Origin: Immersiella caudata
Lineage: Eukaryota > Ascomycota > Sordariomycetes > Sordariales > Lasiosphaeriaceae
NCBI GenBank assembly: GCA_030512335.1
Contig: JAULSU010000006.1
Location: forward strand, 1,054,001-1,118,000
Reading direction: 5' to 3'
Length of the DNA stretch: 64,000 nucleotides
Numbering within the stretch: position 1 is the stretch's first letter; each line of letters starts with the position of its first letter. The translations under genes were made by a program, and so were the position numbers. Positions 9,905 to 20,715 of the stretch are shown piece by piece. The notes under the pieces are model-generated. The model was not told the DNA's origin and ran no database searches. It saw only the letters and a list, made by a program, of their open reading frames with translations.

Positions 9905-10356
9905 GCATGGCATATGACCTTCAACGTTGAAAAAGAACTTGATTGAGCTGTCCAAATGTCTGAAGCGTGTTCACGGCTGCGCTGCGTACATTCCTAACGG
10001 TTTATCTGCAAGGACGGCCGCGCGCAAAACCGAAACCCAACATCTCTGGGACCTTCGATTTTGATGCGTTTGGACCCGCGATGCCAAGCATCAGTGAAAA
10101 CCAGAACAGCCGTGCGTGATGTTTGCAAAAGCTTTGTGCCCCGGCCTGGGCGGGCCGATAAAGGAAGGGCCTTGGTTTCTGGGATTTGAAAAAAGCACAA
10201 GACAACATTCACGGCAAAAAGGGGCATGCCCAGCAATACGTGTTGGTATCGTGTTTATATCAGGATGCAGTATCCAAAGACTGCACCACTTCTAGCGTCC
10301 TTGATACAGGAACACACCCACGCAACCATGACCATGTGCTTCCGACCGTGCTGTGT
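9905..10356. other. No gene recognised
   Basis: Convergent intergenic region between the arginase-fold gene and the small secreted protein pseudogene. It probably holds both 3' UTRs; nothing else is seen. Confidence 0.5.
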
Positions 10357-10710
10357 TCAAGGGCAAACAATAGTGAAACAGCCCAGGGCATTGGCGGTAC
10401 CACTGGGGATGGTGACCTTGTAGCATATGCCGAGATTCTTGGCGTCATTAGTGTCGATGTAGGGCTGAGCGACATTCCAACAGTTGTTGGAGGCATGCGC
10501 TCGTAGGTATTGGCCGCTGCTGCCGAGAGCCACGACGCGCACCTAAGAGAAGCTGCCGGTCGGGGCGCAGGTGTTGTCAATCACATTGCGCTGTCCGGCG
10601 GGCGACTGGCAGGTTTCGTCGTAGAAGAGATCGACGACCACAACGCTGGCCGAGAGGGCAAAGGCCATGGAGGTGGTGAAGATGTCGTTGAAAACCCTGG
10701 GGGAAATCAT
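10357..10710 (-). pseudogene. Small secreted Cys-containing protein, one nonsense codon
   Basis: From the ATG at 10710 the frame reads a signal-peptide-like N-terminus (IFTTSMAFALSASVVVV), then DLFYDETCQ, RNVIDNTCAPTG, ASNNCWNV, LGICYKVT and a terminal GCFTIVCP. The six or so cysteines and the spacing resemble a common fungal family of roughly 100-residue secreted proteins (DLYYD..C..RNV.DNTCA). One TAG at 10543-10545, between GSFS and VRVVALG, interrupts an otherwise open 117-codon frame. CAG to TAG would explain it. No splice donor was found that would remove it, so I call it a pseudogene, or possibly a readthrough or strain-specific null allele. Confidence 0.65.
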
Positions 10711-12416
10711 CCTGCAGGAGATGAAATTGGACGGGTCGTCCCAGAGTCTCAACGGGGGAGCGTGCTGGACCGCTCGAAGAGACAAGTAGACGAGTGTCTA
10801 GATGAGAAAAATGTGCGGCTGAGGTTTGAAGTGTGAGTGGGAGTTTCGAGATGGAGGAAGAGGTCAGTGGTGAAGTTTAATTCTGAGGCGAAGGAGGAAG
10901 ACATTTTTGGTGGCTCAACTCGAGAGTCCGTGGGCTCGAAGTATTCCAAATGGTGCGCAGCTCCTCAGGCAGCCCTTCGCGTGTGGCGGTTTCGTTCGCC
11001 TGGCAAACCGTTATCCAAAGGAAAGAGCGGACACCAATCTCTCATCAATGTCCACCGCTGGCTCAACAACTCAGGTCCTCGGACCCGAGTTACTTCGGAC
11101 CCGAAGACACCTCCCGGGCAAACGGTTCTCATGACTCACTTGTACACCCCTTGTATAGAGGGCTCCTGGGGTCCATCCACCGCTAAGGACATCTTTGTAG
11201 GGGCCTCGGCACCACGGAAAGGAAAGCACGGTCCGAGTTGAAAAGGCTTGTTGAATATCAGACTGAGCAACTAACGGCGGATCAGCGCTCACCCGCCTTT
11301 TACAATCACATAGTCTGAGCAAGTGCTGGAGCCTCGTCCTCAGGGCGGGACGAGGAGTCTGTTGTTCTAACTGGGCGATAGCAAGAACCGGCGACCACTT
11401 GACCCTGATTTTGCTGCTTCTCCTCTAGCCGCAACTCTTACAGCTTACCATACGTCAGCTCTTCCACTCAACGTTACAAAAGTTTTTGCATGACTAGTAA
11501 AGCGAGTAAAAAGAAAGTATCAAGCCTCGACAACAAGTTAGAAGACACATGGGGCATGCAGTGAAAGGATCCTTTCCCGTCGTTGTGAATCACAGGGCCT
11601 TGGTATTTCAACCATAAGACCAAGGGACCCCCTGCCCCTGAGGGCGCGGAGCGAACTCTCGCCCCCTGTTCTCTCACCGCCGGCTTATATCATTTCGTGG
11701 ACATGTGGCCTCATTTTCTACCGCTACCGAGTGTGGATCAGAATCTGGGGGAAGGGAAGAGAAACATTGACTGAAGAAGCACCGATTCCAAAATCTAGGC
11801 CGAGCAACTCAATTTCTCATCTTTAATCGATCGAGGTATCACCGGGCCTAATGGTACACCACCCCCCCTCTGCGTCGTCCCTCTGCATCCCTCGAGGGCA
11901 TCGTGATCCCAAGTGCACAACCCAAAACACGGCTAACTTTTCAGCCATGCTTTTCTTCCTCCCAAGAGGGTTCCCCTCAATGCCGATCATCATCCCACTC
12001 TGATCCGTCCCCTCGCCAAGCGAGCCAATTTCCAATCTTGCGCAGCAATAATCTTTGGCAGAACACCTTCCTGAAATGCAATAACTCCATCCCGGTGTTG
12101 TTCCGGGTTTTCAAGCCCCGTTGTACCTTGAGGTAATCTCTTTTGTTCTGGAGTGAACCTGAAGAGCGCCGTTCGCCTCCGCCAGTTGCGCCAGATCCCA
12201 AAAAAAAAACAAGTCGTGCCACCGAACGCAAGGGAATTCCGATGAAAACGCAAAAAAAAAGACAAGAAAAAGAGGTCCACCACTGTCGCCGTCATGGCCC
12301 AGTGGCGGAGATAGTCGGGATGAAAGGCAGCTCAGGAGTGGCCAGCAGCAACGGTGCCGTTCATGTTATCGCCGATGGGAAGATGCCTAACAGTCTACGG
12401 TTGCCATCTTGAACCA
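10711..12416. other. No gene recognised (1.7 kb)
   Basis: No frame with family motifs is visible on either strand. The right part (about 11.8-12.4 kb) is probably the 3' UTR and downstream region of the CM1 gene. Poly-A tracts lie at 12200-12210 and 12252-12260. Confidence 0.5.
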
Positions 12417-15296
12417 CTAGACTCCGCGGTTTCGCAAACTGCTGACTCTTCCTAGGCCCAACCACTTCCGTTTCCCTCCTTCGTTGCGTGGTGCGGCAGG
12501 GGCAGAGGCAGGGGCGTTCCCAGTTGGTGCGCCACCGTTGGCGTCACTCGGGCCGCTCCCACCCGAACCTGGGATGACCCCAACAGGCGCACCGCCACCA
12601 TGCGGCTCTAGCGGCACCCCTCCGTTATCATCATAGTCGAACCTTGGCTGAGGTTTATTTCGGAGAATCGGAGGAGGCGTGGCACTCTCTCTGTCGTCAT
12701 CGATCAAGGAAGACCGTCTACCCCAAGACGGAAGACCCATCATCGGTGTGGGGAGGTTCTTGAATATCGTTTCTGTGGGTGGGGCGCTGGACGGCGCGGT
12801 TTGCGGAGGCTCTGCCGACCCGGTGGACCGCCTAAAGAGGTTGTTAAGCCCCCGAGGCCGAGGAGGCTGGCTGGCCGTAGGGGGGTAGTGCCGTTGCTTC
12901 AGGAGCGCCTGCTGAGATGGCGCTTCCGGTGCCACAGGTGGTGGAAGATGCATCTGCTTCGGTGGGACGGTCATCGCCCGATCCTGCCGGATCCCAATGT
13001 CTCTGAGGTTAGAGGACGCAGGCCGTAGATCAATGCTATTGCTTCGGGTACGGTCGCCGCGAATGGGACTCCGTTTGACCCTCGAGCTCATCGGAGACGC
13101 TCGTGCAGGTGATGCAGGGTTGCTACCGGTACTGAATGTGACCCCTGTCTGGGCGTGAAGGCTCGACCGGCGGTTGGGCGGTGGAGGAGGTGCGTTGCCG
13201 TGACCAACAACGGGTGTCGCAATCCCTGAGCCGAAGAAAGGTGCTGGCAATGACTCGCCCAGGGCGTCGAGGGCATCCGCCATCGGAGGCGGCATTCCCG
13301 GCCCCATCCCGCCCATCGCTCCAATGTATCCAGTACCTCCAAGCGAGCCGTACATGGCGTCGGCTGCCCAGCCGCCAGAGCTCGTTGGGAAGGAGAAAAG
13401 GTCAGGCGATATGCGGCCCGGCTGCTTGCCTGGGCCGGCCTGAGAGGCGGAATTAGCTGGGCGCAAGGCATCAAGATGATCCGGCTTCAAACTCTCTCGA
13501 AGCCAGGGATCGAAGCTGGATGCCATTGAGTCTGCGTCCCCCCCGTCGGAAGCATCACTGTCCCAGTCTTCGCGACCGCGTTGGCGAGAGATTGTTGTTT
13601 CACCTGCCGAGCGTGGACGTGGGAGAGGAGATGCAGAGAACGGCCGGGCAGTCCCGTCGAGCGGCAGTGTCCGTCGGCCGTCGAAGGCGGTGGTAGATGC
13701 GGGCTGGGCTCTTCGATCGCCATCAACATCGGAGACCTGAGAGACGGTCGTCTCTGACAAGGCAAGATAGCTACGTTCGTTGACAAGGCTCTGCTCTTGG
13801 GACAGTGTGTCGTTGGAGTTCTTGAACCGTCGAAGCGTGGAGGTGGAGATGGTGTCCGGAGTGGGTGGGAGTCCGTGATTATGGTCTCGCCCCAGATGGC
13901 CCGTGATAACCCGCTCAAGCGCTTCCCTCTTCTCTTGCTTCGTCTTCCGCTGCGCCGGTGCTGGTTGAGGTTGTTGCGCGGGAGGAGCAAGGCTCTTGTC
14001 CTGATTTGAGGTAGGGGGTCGGGATGCCTCTCCCATCGCTGTCAATGCCTGCTCCAGCCTTTCCAGCCGCTGGAGAGGCGAACCAGTCATGTCCAAGACA
14101 CGGTGGATGTTCTGGAACTGGCCTAAGTTGAAGGGGCTGCGGGAAGCCGACGATCGTCGTGGCTTGCTCGGGGTCGAAGCTTTCGTGGATTCGCTCACTG
14201 ATGCCCCGCGGTCTCTAGCCGGTCCGTCCACCGAGGACACACCATCATCGGCCGGCAGCGATGTTTCGTCGGTCTTCTTCTGGCCGTAAACGCTCACAAA
14301 GGAGCTCTCGCTGAGAACGCTGAGGGTGGGGCTGCTAACCCCGTTATGCTCCATGCGCTCCGCATCGTGCGCGTCGTCAGCCATCCTCGGGAGGCTAAGA
14401 ACACTGCCGCGCACTCCAAGGTAGACGTTGCGAAGATTGGCGGTGTTCTCGCTGAAATCGGAAAGAAAACTCGGCATCCGGTTGAGCACCTTAGGATCGT
14501 CAAACGGCGGCATCTTCCTCTTGGGCGTCATTTCGGGACTTGGTGAATCGCCGCCATGGTAGTATCCATCATGCTCGATCCTTCTGACCATTTCGCGCTC
14601 CCGGTGTAGTTGCTCCACGCGTGCTTCCAGTGTCACGATCATCTCAACTGCCTCCTCGATCGCCTTGTCGCGCTTCTCCATCTCTTGGACCAACCGGTCG
14701 TTCAATTCGTCCCTTTCTTCCTTCTCTTTCTCCAAAGCCTCCACCCGCGCCTCGAGCGCTGTTTGCTTCTCGCGCCGATGGAATAGCTCGAGCTTCAAAT
14801 TCCAGTTTTGCTTCTGCAACCGAGATAGCTCCTGCTCCATCGCCTTGATACCCATGGTTTCCTGTACCAATGGGGCCGCGCCGGTGCCGCTTGACGTAGG
14901 TCGTCGATCGCTGCCATTGTTCCGTGCTGGGGAACTCTGTACTGCTCTGTGGTCAACTGATGCCCCCAACGCATCGGTGCTTGCGCGGCTAGACGAACGC
15001 TCGCTCTCATTAACCCTCCGCTCGCGCTCCAACTTCTCTTGTAGATAGCTTGACATTGTAGGAAGGGACTCTCGGGAGTGTTCCGAGGCTTCGCGAGAGA
15101 ATTGAGATCGTGGTCGGTCGGGTGCGGGGGGCCGGCCTGTTCTGCTGTATGGGTGGCGTTGCGCCTGTGCCGACGACGAACTGTTGTTGCTTGCTCGGGT
15201 TCGAGTTGAGCTCGTGCTCGATCGTGATGCTGTTCGAGGGAAGGGGGGAGCTCGAGCGCGGTCGAGCTGCTGATTCAAGGAACCGGAGCCCTCCAT
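12417..15296 (-). CDS. Centrosomin-motif (CM1/Cnn_1N) microtubule-organising scaffold protein
   Basis: A single 959-codon frame from the ATG at 15296 (MEGSGSLNQQLD). After a disordered Ser/Arg/Pro-rich N-terminus, residues about 145-230 form a coiled coil with the centrosomin N-terminal motif: MGIKAMEQELSRLQKQNWNL, then KLELFHRREKQ and a heptad-rich stretch ending VEMIVTLEARVEQLHRE. The motif recruits gamma-tubulin complexes to spindle pole bodies or septal and cytoplasmic MTOCs in fungi, as in the Mto1/Pcp1/ApsB type. The remaining 700 residues are mostly disordered and rich in Ser, Pro and Gly. Two short conserved-looking blocks stand out: PFDDPKVLNRMPSFLSDFSE and SRSPFNLGQFQNIHRVLDMTG. The C-terminus is basic (GGKRKWLGLGRVSSLRNRGV). 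The domain is seen; the role is inferred from the family. Confidence 0.82.
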   Translation of the reverse strand: MEGSGSLNQQLDRARAPPFPRTASRSSTSSTRTRASNNSSSSAQAQRHPYSRTGRPPAPDRPRSQFSREASEHSRESLPTMSSYLQEKLERERRVNESERSSSRASTDALGASVDHRAVQSSPARNNGSDRRPTSSGTGAAPLVQETMGIKAMEQELSRLQKQNWNLKLELFHRREKQTALEARVEALEKEKEERDELNDRLVQEMEKRDKAIEEAVEMIVTLEARVEQLHREREMVRRIEHDGYYHGGDSPSPEMTPKRKMPPFDDPKVLNRMPSFLSDFSENTANLRNVYLGVRGSVLSLPRMADDAHDAERMEHNGVSSPTLSVLSESSFVSVYGQKKTDETSLPADDGVSSVDGPARDRGASVSESTKASTPSKPRRSSASRSPFNLGQFQNIHRVLDMTGSPLQRLERLEQALTAMGEASRPPTSNQDKSLAPPAQQPQPAPAQRKTKQEKREALERVITGHLGRDHNHGLPPTPDTISTSTLRRFKNSNDTLSQEQSLVNERSYLALSETTVSQVSDVDGDRRAQPASTTAFDGRRTLPLDGTARPFSASPLPRPRSAGETTISRQRGREDWDSDASDGGDADSMASSFDPWLRESLKPDHLDALRPANSASQAGPGKQPGRISPDLFSFPTSSGGWAADAMYGSLGGTGYIGAMGGMGPGMPPPMADALDALGESLPAPFFGSGIATPVVGHGNAPPPPPNRRSSLHAQTGVTFSTGSNPASPARASPMSSRVKRSPIRGDRTRSNSIDLRPASSNLRDIGIRQDRAMTVPPKQMHLPPPVAPEAPSQQALLKQRHYPPTASQPPRPRGLNNLFRRSTGSAEPPQTAPSSAPPTETIFKNLPTPMMGLPSWGRRSSLIDDDRESATPPPILRNKPQPRFDYDDNGGVPLEPHGGGAPVGVIPGSGGSGPSDANGGAPTGNAPASAPAAPRNEGGKRKWLGLGRVSSLRNRGV

Positions 15297-17634
15297 GTTG
15301 GGCGGTGACAAACGGAGACGTTATCGGGAACTCGCATAGACGTTGGTCAGCAGAGTCACCAGCGCAGCAACTCTCGTTTAGTGTGGCGAGTTCGCAATTG
15401 GGCTGTCTTGGTCCGCGTGCTGTCGGCAGCCGGTGGGATGAATCAGGAGGGCGGACAGAAGCTGTTGCAAGAAGGATGATGCTTGCAACAAGAGATAGAA
15501 GCTGCGAGGGTCCGCGGACGTGGGATGGTCGTATCGATAGTACGGAATGGCTGCCGAACCAGCTCGCAGATATTCGGGTGCAAAGGCGCGCTCGCCCTTA
15601 GTAGAGCAATTATCGCATGCAGACCCCAGGGGTGGAATCTCGACCTGGTTTTTCGCGCGAGGGTTCGTGGATCGACGGTGCACGGCGTTTGTGTTCGTGT
15701 GGAAGAGGCGTTCTTAGATCACGATGAGGCGAGGAATGACGGCGAGGGGAACATCGTCGGTGCTCGGATCCGTTCGTCCACCGTTGCACAGGCGACCGAG
15801 GGCAACGCAGAGGGCGCGAGCTGTGTTGTGAAAAAACGAGTGTTTGTGCGTTGTGTGTTTTTGCGTGTCTCGGTAATCTCAGGAATGCGAGACTGAGGGA
15901 AAATGACTGGCAGCACAGGGACTGGCGGCGGCGAGCGGAGATGTTAGGTGCAGGAAGTGCGCGATCTTACCAGCCAAAGGGAAAGGTGCCGTAGGAAAGG
16001 AGGTCATCTCAGCGAAAGGATTCTCAGGAAGAAGCAAGGTCAACTGCAGCTCGCGGTTGGTTGGTGGTGCTGGTCTAGGCAGAAAAGAGTGGATCCTGCG
16101 AGGAAGGTGCAGACGCGCAGAACCCAGTGCATCACACTGACAGAAGGGACGCTAACGAAGCGCGGACCACCAAGCTCGATTCCGGGACGGTTGTTGCCGA
16201 ATTAGGCCCCTCCTGTTGCTCGTTTTAGCTAGTCCTGGCAAGCCTGCGGGAGCTGACAGCCTGACAGCTGCAGCCAGCCTCTGACGACAGCGGAGAAAAT
16301 ATTGACTGGCTCCATCTTTCACGGCAAACTGAATTTCAGCTAACGTCCAATTGACTTCATGAGGCGCATCACGAACTTCCATCACATACTTCTGTCGAAA
16401 CCTTGCCGACAAACACGGGAGAGAGGGCGCAATGGTTCATCGTTCAGAAAACGGCCTGCCCTGTGGCCCCTGCATATTGTAATGAAAGACGGCAATGGGA
16501 GGGTGTGAGCGGACATGGGAACGGGTTCCGGGGCCACCCTCATGGCCGCCCCGCCGCAGCGCAATCGACCCAACCGGAAGGCCGCGATTGGCCCCTCCTC
16601 CCTCCCTAACAATTTTCGCAGCAACGGCTGCCGCAGTCTGGCCAATCACCAGCTTTATCACTGTTCCCAGCGTTGTGGGAACAGGGAGCAGCCCGGTTTG
16701 CACAAGGTGGGCTGGGGCCGCTAAGCGGTCTGGTCCCACGGTACCTGGAGTGACAAAAGGGGCGCCCTAACCTTTCTGAGCTCAGCCGTTTCGCGCTGTC
16801 TTGGACTCCTCGTGGGCTCCCTGCTTTGGGCAAACTCTCGCGATAGGGAATCATCAGCAGCATCGAACTCAAGCGTTTTCCCTATGCAGTTTCACAGTTA
16901 ATCTGTGGGACGTGACATCTCTTCGCAACGGTTTTTGTGCTTTGACTCTCCTGCGTGCCGCTCAAAGTGGACCCGACACGGGACTATGAACCAGCGCAGC
17001 GCAGCGGAATTTCTGCAGACAAATGGCAGCCAACCGCCACTGACACGGGAGACCTTCGCATTCTGCTCTCTGCGAAACCGCAGCAGTCGAAAAAAAAAAC
17101 GGCGGCGGTCAGCCTCGCTGCAGATGGCGCGGACGCTTTCCACGAATCCCACCTCCCCAATGTCTGGTACCGAAGCAAACAAGAAACGCCCGCGCGAAAG
17201 AAAGGCTTCCCTGTCTGGCGGACACGGTCCCCTCTGACGGAACTTCCCCGGTTTTTGCGGGGTGTGTCCTTCCCGCCTCGTCAAGTCCCTTCTGCCAAGA
17301 TTCTTTTTCCACCTGAGAGAAACGACGGCATCGGCTTGACCACGGGGACCGCACTGACGGGGTCACACCGCCAGAGGAGGTCGCATCGAACGTGCATCGC
17401 GTGATAAAGTGGTTGCATATGGCGGTCTAATTTTGGTAATGTCGAGTGGCGTTTGAGTCGGGCGATTGTTGCTTGTGGGCAGTCTGAAGTTGCGTGGCAG
17501 ATGCCAACGAGACCGTCGCAGAAAAGAGCTGAGCCCAATCTTGTCAATATTGATGTGCAGCTAACATTAGATGAGGTATTTCCTAACACTGAATACAGAT
17601 ATGTCCAAAACACGTCTCCCCTTCCAAACTACAC
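15297..17634. other. No gene recognised (2.3 kb)
   Basis: This stretch upstream of the CM1 gene probably includes its promoter and a long 5' leader. Several 80-130-codon frames exist on both strands but overlap each other and lack motifs. The far end is the 3' flank of the amidohydrolase pseudogene. Confidence 0.5.
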
Positions 17635-19603
17635 TCAATGCTTGTGGTGCAAACACTCCCCACGCTTTCGAAGCAGTTGAGCAGCCTTCTGACCCTTGGC
17701 CGAGAGCTTCTTCCCCGCAAACCCGCCAATAGCGCGAGCAGCAAGCCTCTTGTTCAGCGGATCCTCCTCGTGGTTAGGGAACTTGGCTGTGAGACCATCC
17801 AACTGCACGAAGTCACCAGCATCCTCAGCAATGAAGACGGGCTCGCCACCCACAACAGTCACCAAGACCCTGTTGCGACCGAGCTTCCCCTTGGGGACCT
17901 CCAAGAAGTTTTTCTCAAGAATGATGAGGTCGGCCAACTTGCCCTTTTGCAGGGACCCGATCTGGTCATCGGCGCGCAGGAACTTTGCCGAGTTGATGGT
18001 GATGGAGCGGATGGCTTGCTCGCGCGTCAGATCGATCTCGCCAACGCCGGGGAAGGGCCCGTCAAAGGGGAGCTCGAAAGAGGCGGGCGAGTTCGGGTTC
18101 TCAGGGTCACCGCTACGCGTCACGGCAACCTTGAGCGCGAGGAACTCGTCGAGGGGGTCGATTGGCCAGTCGCTGCCGTAGACAATGGGACGCCCAGCAT
18201 TTTCGATCTGCGGATAGGCTTGGAGATTGTCCAGGCGGTAATCCGCTAGAGTCTTGAAGGTGTTAGGGATGTAGAAAGAGCTGAGCTGGGTCCATTGGTA
18301 ACTCATGATGGCGTCGACGCCGAGCTGAGCAAAACACGCCCAGTCGGACGCTAGAGTCACCTCATCGCAGGCAAGGCCAAACTTAAACTTCTTCTTGGAG
18401 TGCTTTTGCTCAAAGGCAGCAGCAGCATCTAGAGCCACCTTCACGGCCAAGTCACCATCTGTGTGCAGCCGCACGTCAGTGCCGGCCAGGAACAGTTGCT
18501 CAAGGAAGGCAGGTTCCCAGTAGGGTTCCCCGATCCAGGTGCCGTTGGGCGCCCAGGGTGCATCGGGGGCAGCTGTCAGGGTCGGGTACGTGATGACACC
18601 ATCGATGAAGGCTTTGATGGCCTGCAGGACCAAGCGGCGATGGGTCGTTCATAGCGGTGATTTGGGTGATGGCATCTTGGACAATTCCATCTACGGCTCC
18701 AAGGGTCTTGGGCGTCGCAATGCGATAGTCGAGGTTGACACTGGCAGAGAGAGCGTCATCGGTCTTGATCCCATTGAAGATGGCGTTGAATGTCGGGTTG
18801 GCAGCAGCATCCTGGAATGTGGTGATGCCTTCTTCGCGCAGCAGCTTGAGGGCAGCCTTTCCGGCCTCGATATTCTCGGAATGGTTGAGCGAGGAGGACC
18901 AGCCAAGAGCCTGGACGCATCGTCGTTCAGCACCCCTGAGGGCTCTCGGCTGCCGGGATGGCGCTCCACAACACCATTTGCTGGGCCAGGAGTGTCGGCA
19001 TTGATGTTGGAGATCTCCAGAGCACGGGAGTTGGCTAGGACGGTGTGGTAGTCGGCAGAGCGCAGCATGACAGGCCGGTTGGTAGCGAGCTGGTCGAGGT
19101 GCGGCTTGGTGATGGAGCCGCTCTGACCAACAAGTCCAGGCCAGTCCAGGCCAGTCCATGCTGACGACTTCGAGCCACACATCATCGCCCGCTCCCTCAT
19201 CGTCGATGCAGCCTTGGACGTGGGCCAAGAGCCCTGCAATAGGCAGAGGCTGGTAGTTGAGGTTGCACTTCAGGAGGAACTCGCCACCGGACACGACGTG
19301 CATGTGAGCATCAACGAGGTCAGGCATGATCATTTTGCCCTGGAGGTCAACGACCTTTGTCGTGTTGCCGATCCGCTTCTAGACGTGAGAGTCGGAGCCG
19401 GAGTCGGTGATGTACCCGTCCTTGACGGCGAGCGAGCTGGTCTTCTTGAACTGCTTGTCGACGGTGTAGATGTTGCCGTTGCGGAAGACAATGTCGGCCG
19501 TCTTGTGGGGCTGAGGTGGCTACGGAGGTGGTGCAGTCGTTCCACACGACGACGCCACCAAAAGCGCCGTGAGGGGACTTGCTTTGATCGACAACGGTGC
19601 CAT
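17635..19603 (-). pseudogene. Amidohydrolase family 3 (YtcJ-like), multiply disrupted
   Basis: An ATG at 19603 starts a signal-like N-terminus (MAPLSIKASPLTALLVASS). It is followed in pieces by TADIVFRNGNIYTVDKQF, the metal-binding VDAHMHVVSGGEF, SADYHTVLANSRALEI, LLREEGITTFQDAAANPTF, AIKAFIDGVITYP, RLHTDGDLAVKVALDA, YGSDWPIDP and the C-terminal GSLQKGKLADLIILEKNF. This is the complete order of an amidohydrolase-3 enzyme (metal-dependent amide or imide hydrolase). Five defects are visible: TAG at 19520-19522, TAG at 19379-19381, a 10-bp tandem duplication (AGTCCAGGCC, 19133-19152) that shifts the frame, and two further shifts near 18920 and 18640. The C-terminal 332 codons are still uninterrupted, which suggests fairly recent decay. 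Confidence 0.9.
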
Positions 19604-20715
19604 GTGACAGTGAGCCCACAAATAAAAGTGGATGATATTTCGAAAAACACAGAGAAAGAGCGACTGAATCAAACGTATTAATGCCGCTGAATACAGCGCA
19701 GTTAAGTGCTAGTGTTCCGTATCACGTCGACAAGCGCCAAACCCTTTGGAAACGAGTGGCGGTAGTTAACTTCCGCCCAAGGACAAAAAGCGAGATTTCA
19801 CAGAGAGATATAGCCGCATTCGCGAGCATCTCAAGAAACATCCCACTCGATGTAACAGCTCATCCGGGTCCAGCTGAACCAGTGGCGGTCGAAAGTGCGT
19901 GACCCTTGCATAGTAATGAATTGGCATTCACCTGTTCGGGTGTATTACGCAGGTTTTCGTGACTAAAAAACCGACTGCTGCAATGCAGAAGGATGTACTT
20001 CATTTTCTGGAGTTGCGTCTCGAGCGGGGACTGACAACTGGAGGTTACACAAACCCGACCACATCCCCTCTTGCGGAAAGATTCCGTGCAGGGAAGCTCG
20101 CCGAAGATAACACCAAGACCGCCAAGTCATATTCAAGAGGATGAAGCCCTAATTCAACTCAAAAATGTCGAAATACAGGCAGAAGCTTGCTTCTGCCTGG
20201 CAGCCGCGATCGAGCGTTGCATAAAGGTTCTTGACTTCATTCGTAACCCTAACCATAGTCATTGCGATATTGACAGTCACGTCGCATTCACCGCGTAAAG
20301 TGGTTGCAGCCGATGCTCCATTTTGTTGACGTCAAGTCGGATTTTAATCCACACTTCCCGCGCTGCATCATGCATGCGTCAATCGAAGATCGCAGCTCTC
20401 CTCCACCTGGCGGTCAAAGCATCCCCACCCCCTCAATGGCCTAAATTCCCCGCTCTCAGCTCTCGTTCTAGAAAGATGTCTCAGGCGGGAGTGCCCGGGG
20501 GTTTGCGATCTTTTTGCACTTCTGTGCGCACGGCCTCGATGTTTGGACATGAAGAACAGACCTCGTGGCCAAGCCAGCTACTGCAGTTTCTAGCGTGCCG
20601 GTGGGGTTGTGACAAGATTTGGCGTCGGTTTTTGTCATGAAAACGACTTGGCAATACCATGTTTTGTGACACTTACTCCTCGCATCCAAATCATTCCCTG
20701 CAAACACACACACTC
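19604..20715. other. No gene recognised (1.1 kb)
   Basis: The region lies between the amidohydrolase pseudogene promoter side and the 3' end of the short-chain dehydrogenase. Short frames only, no motif, no RNA gene recognised. Confidence 0.5.

Noticed and set aside
9328..9955. Two - strand frames of about 200 codons over the arginase-fold gene
   Set aside because: Antisense shadows of a strand-biased coding sequence; low-complexity Ser/Thr/His/Pro composition and no motif.
11600..11690. Possible tRNA-like stretch (GAGAGTTCGCTCC on the - strand)
   Set aside because: The arms do not pair into a cloverleaf and there is no acceptor stem.
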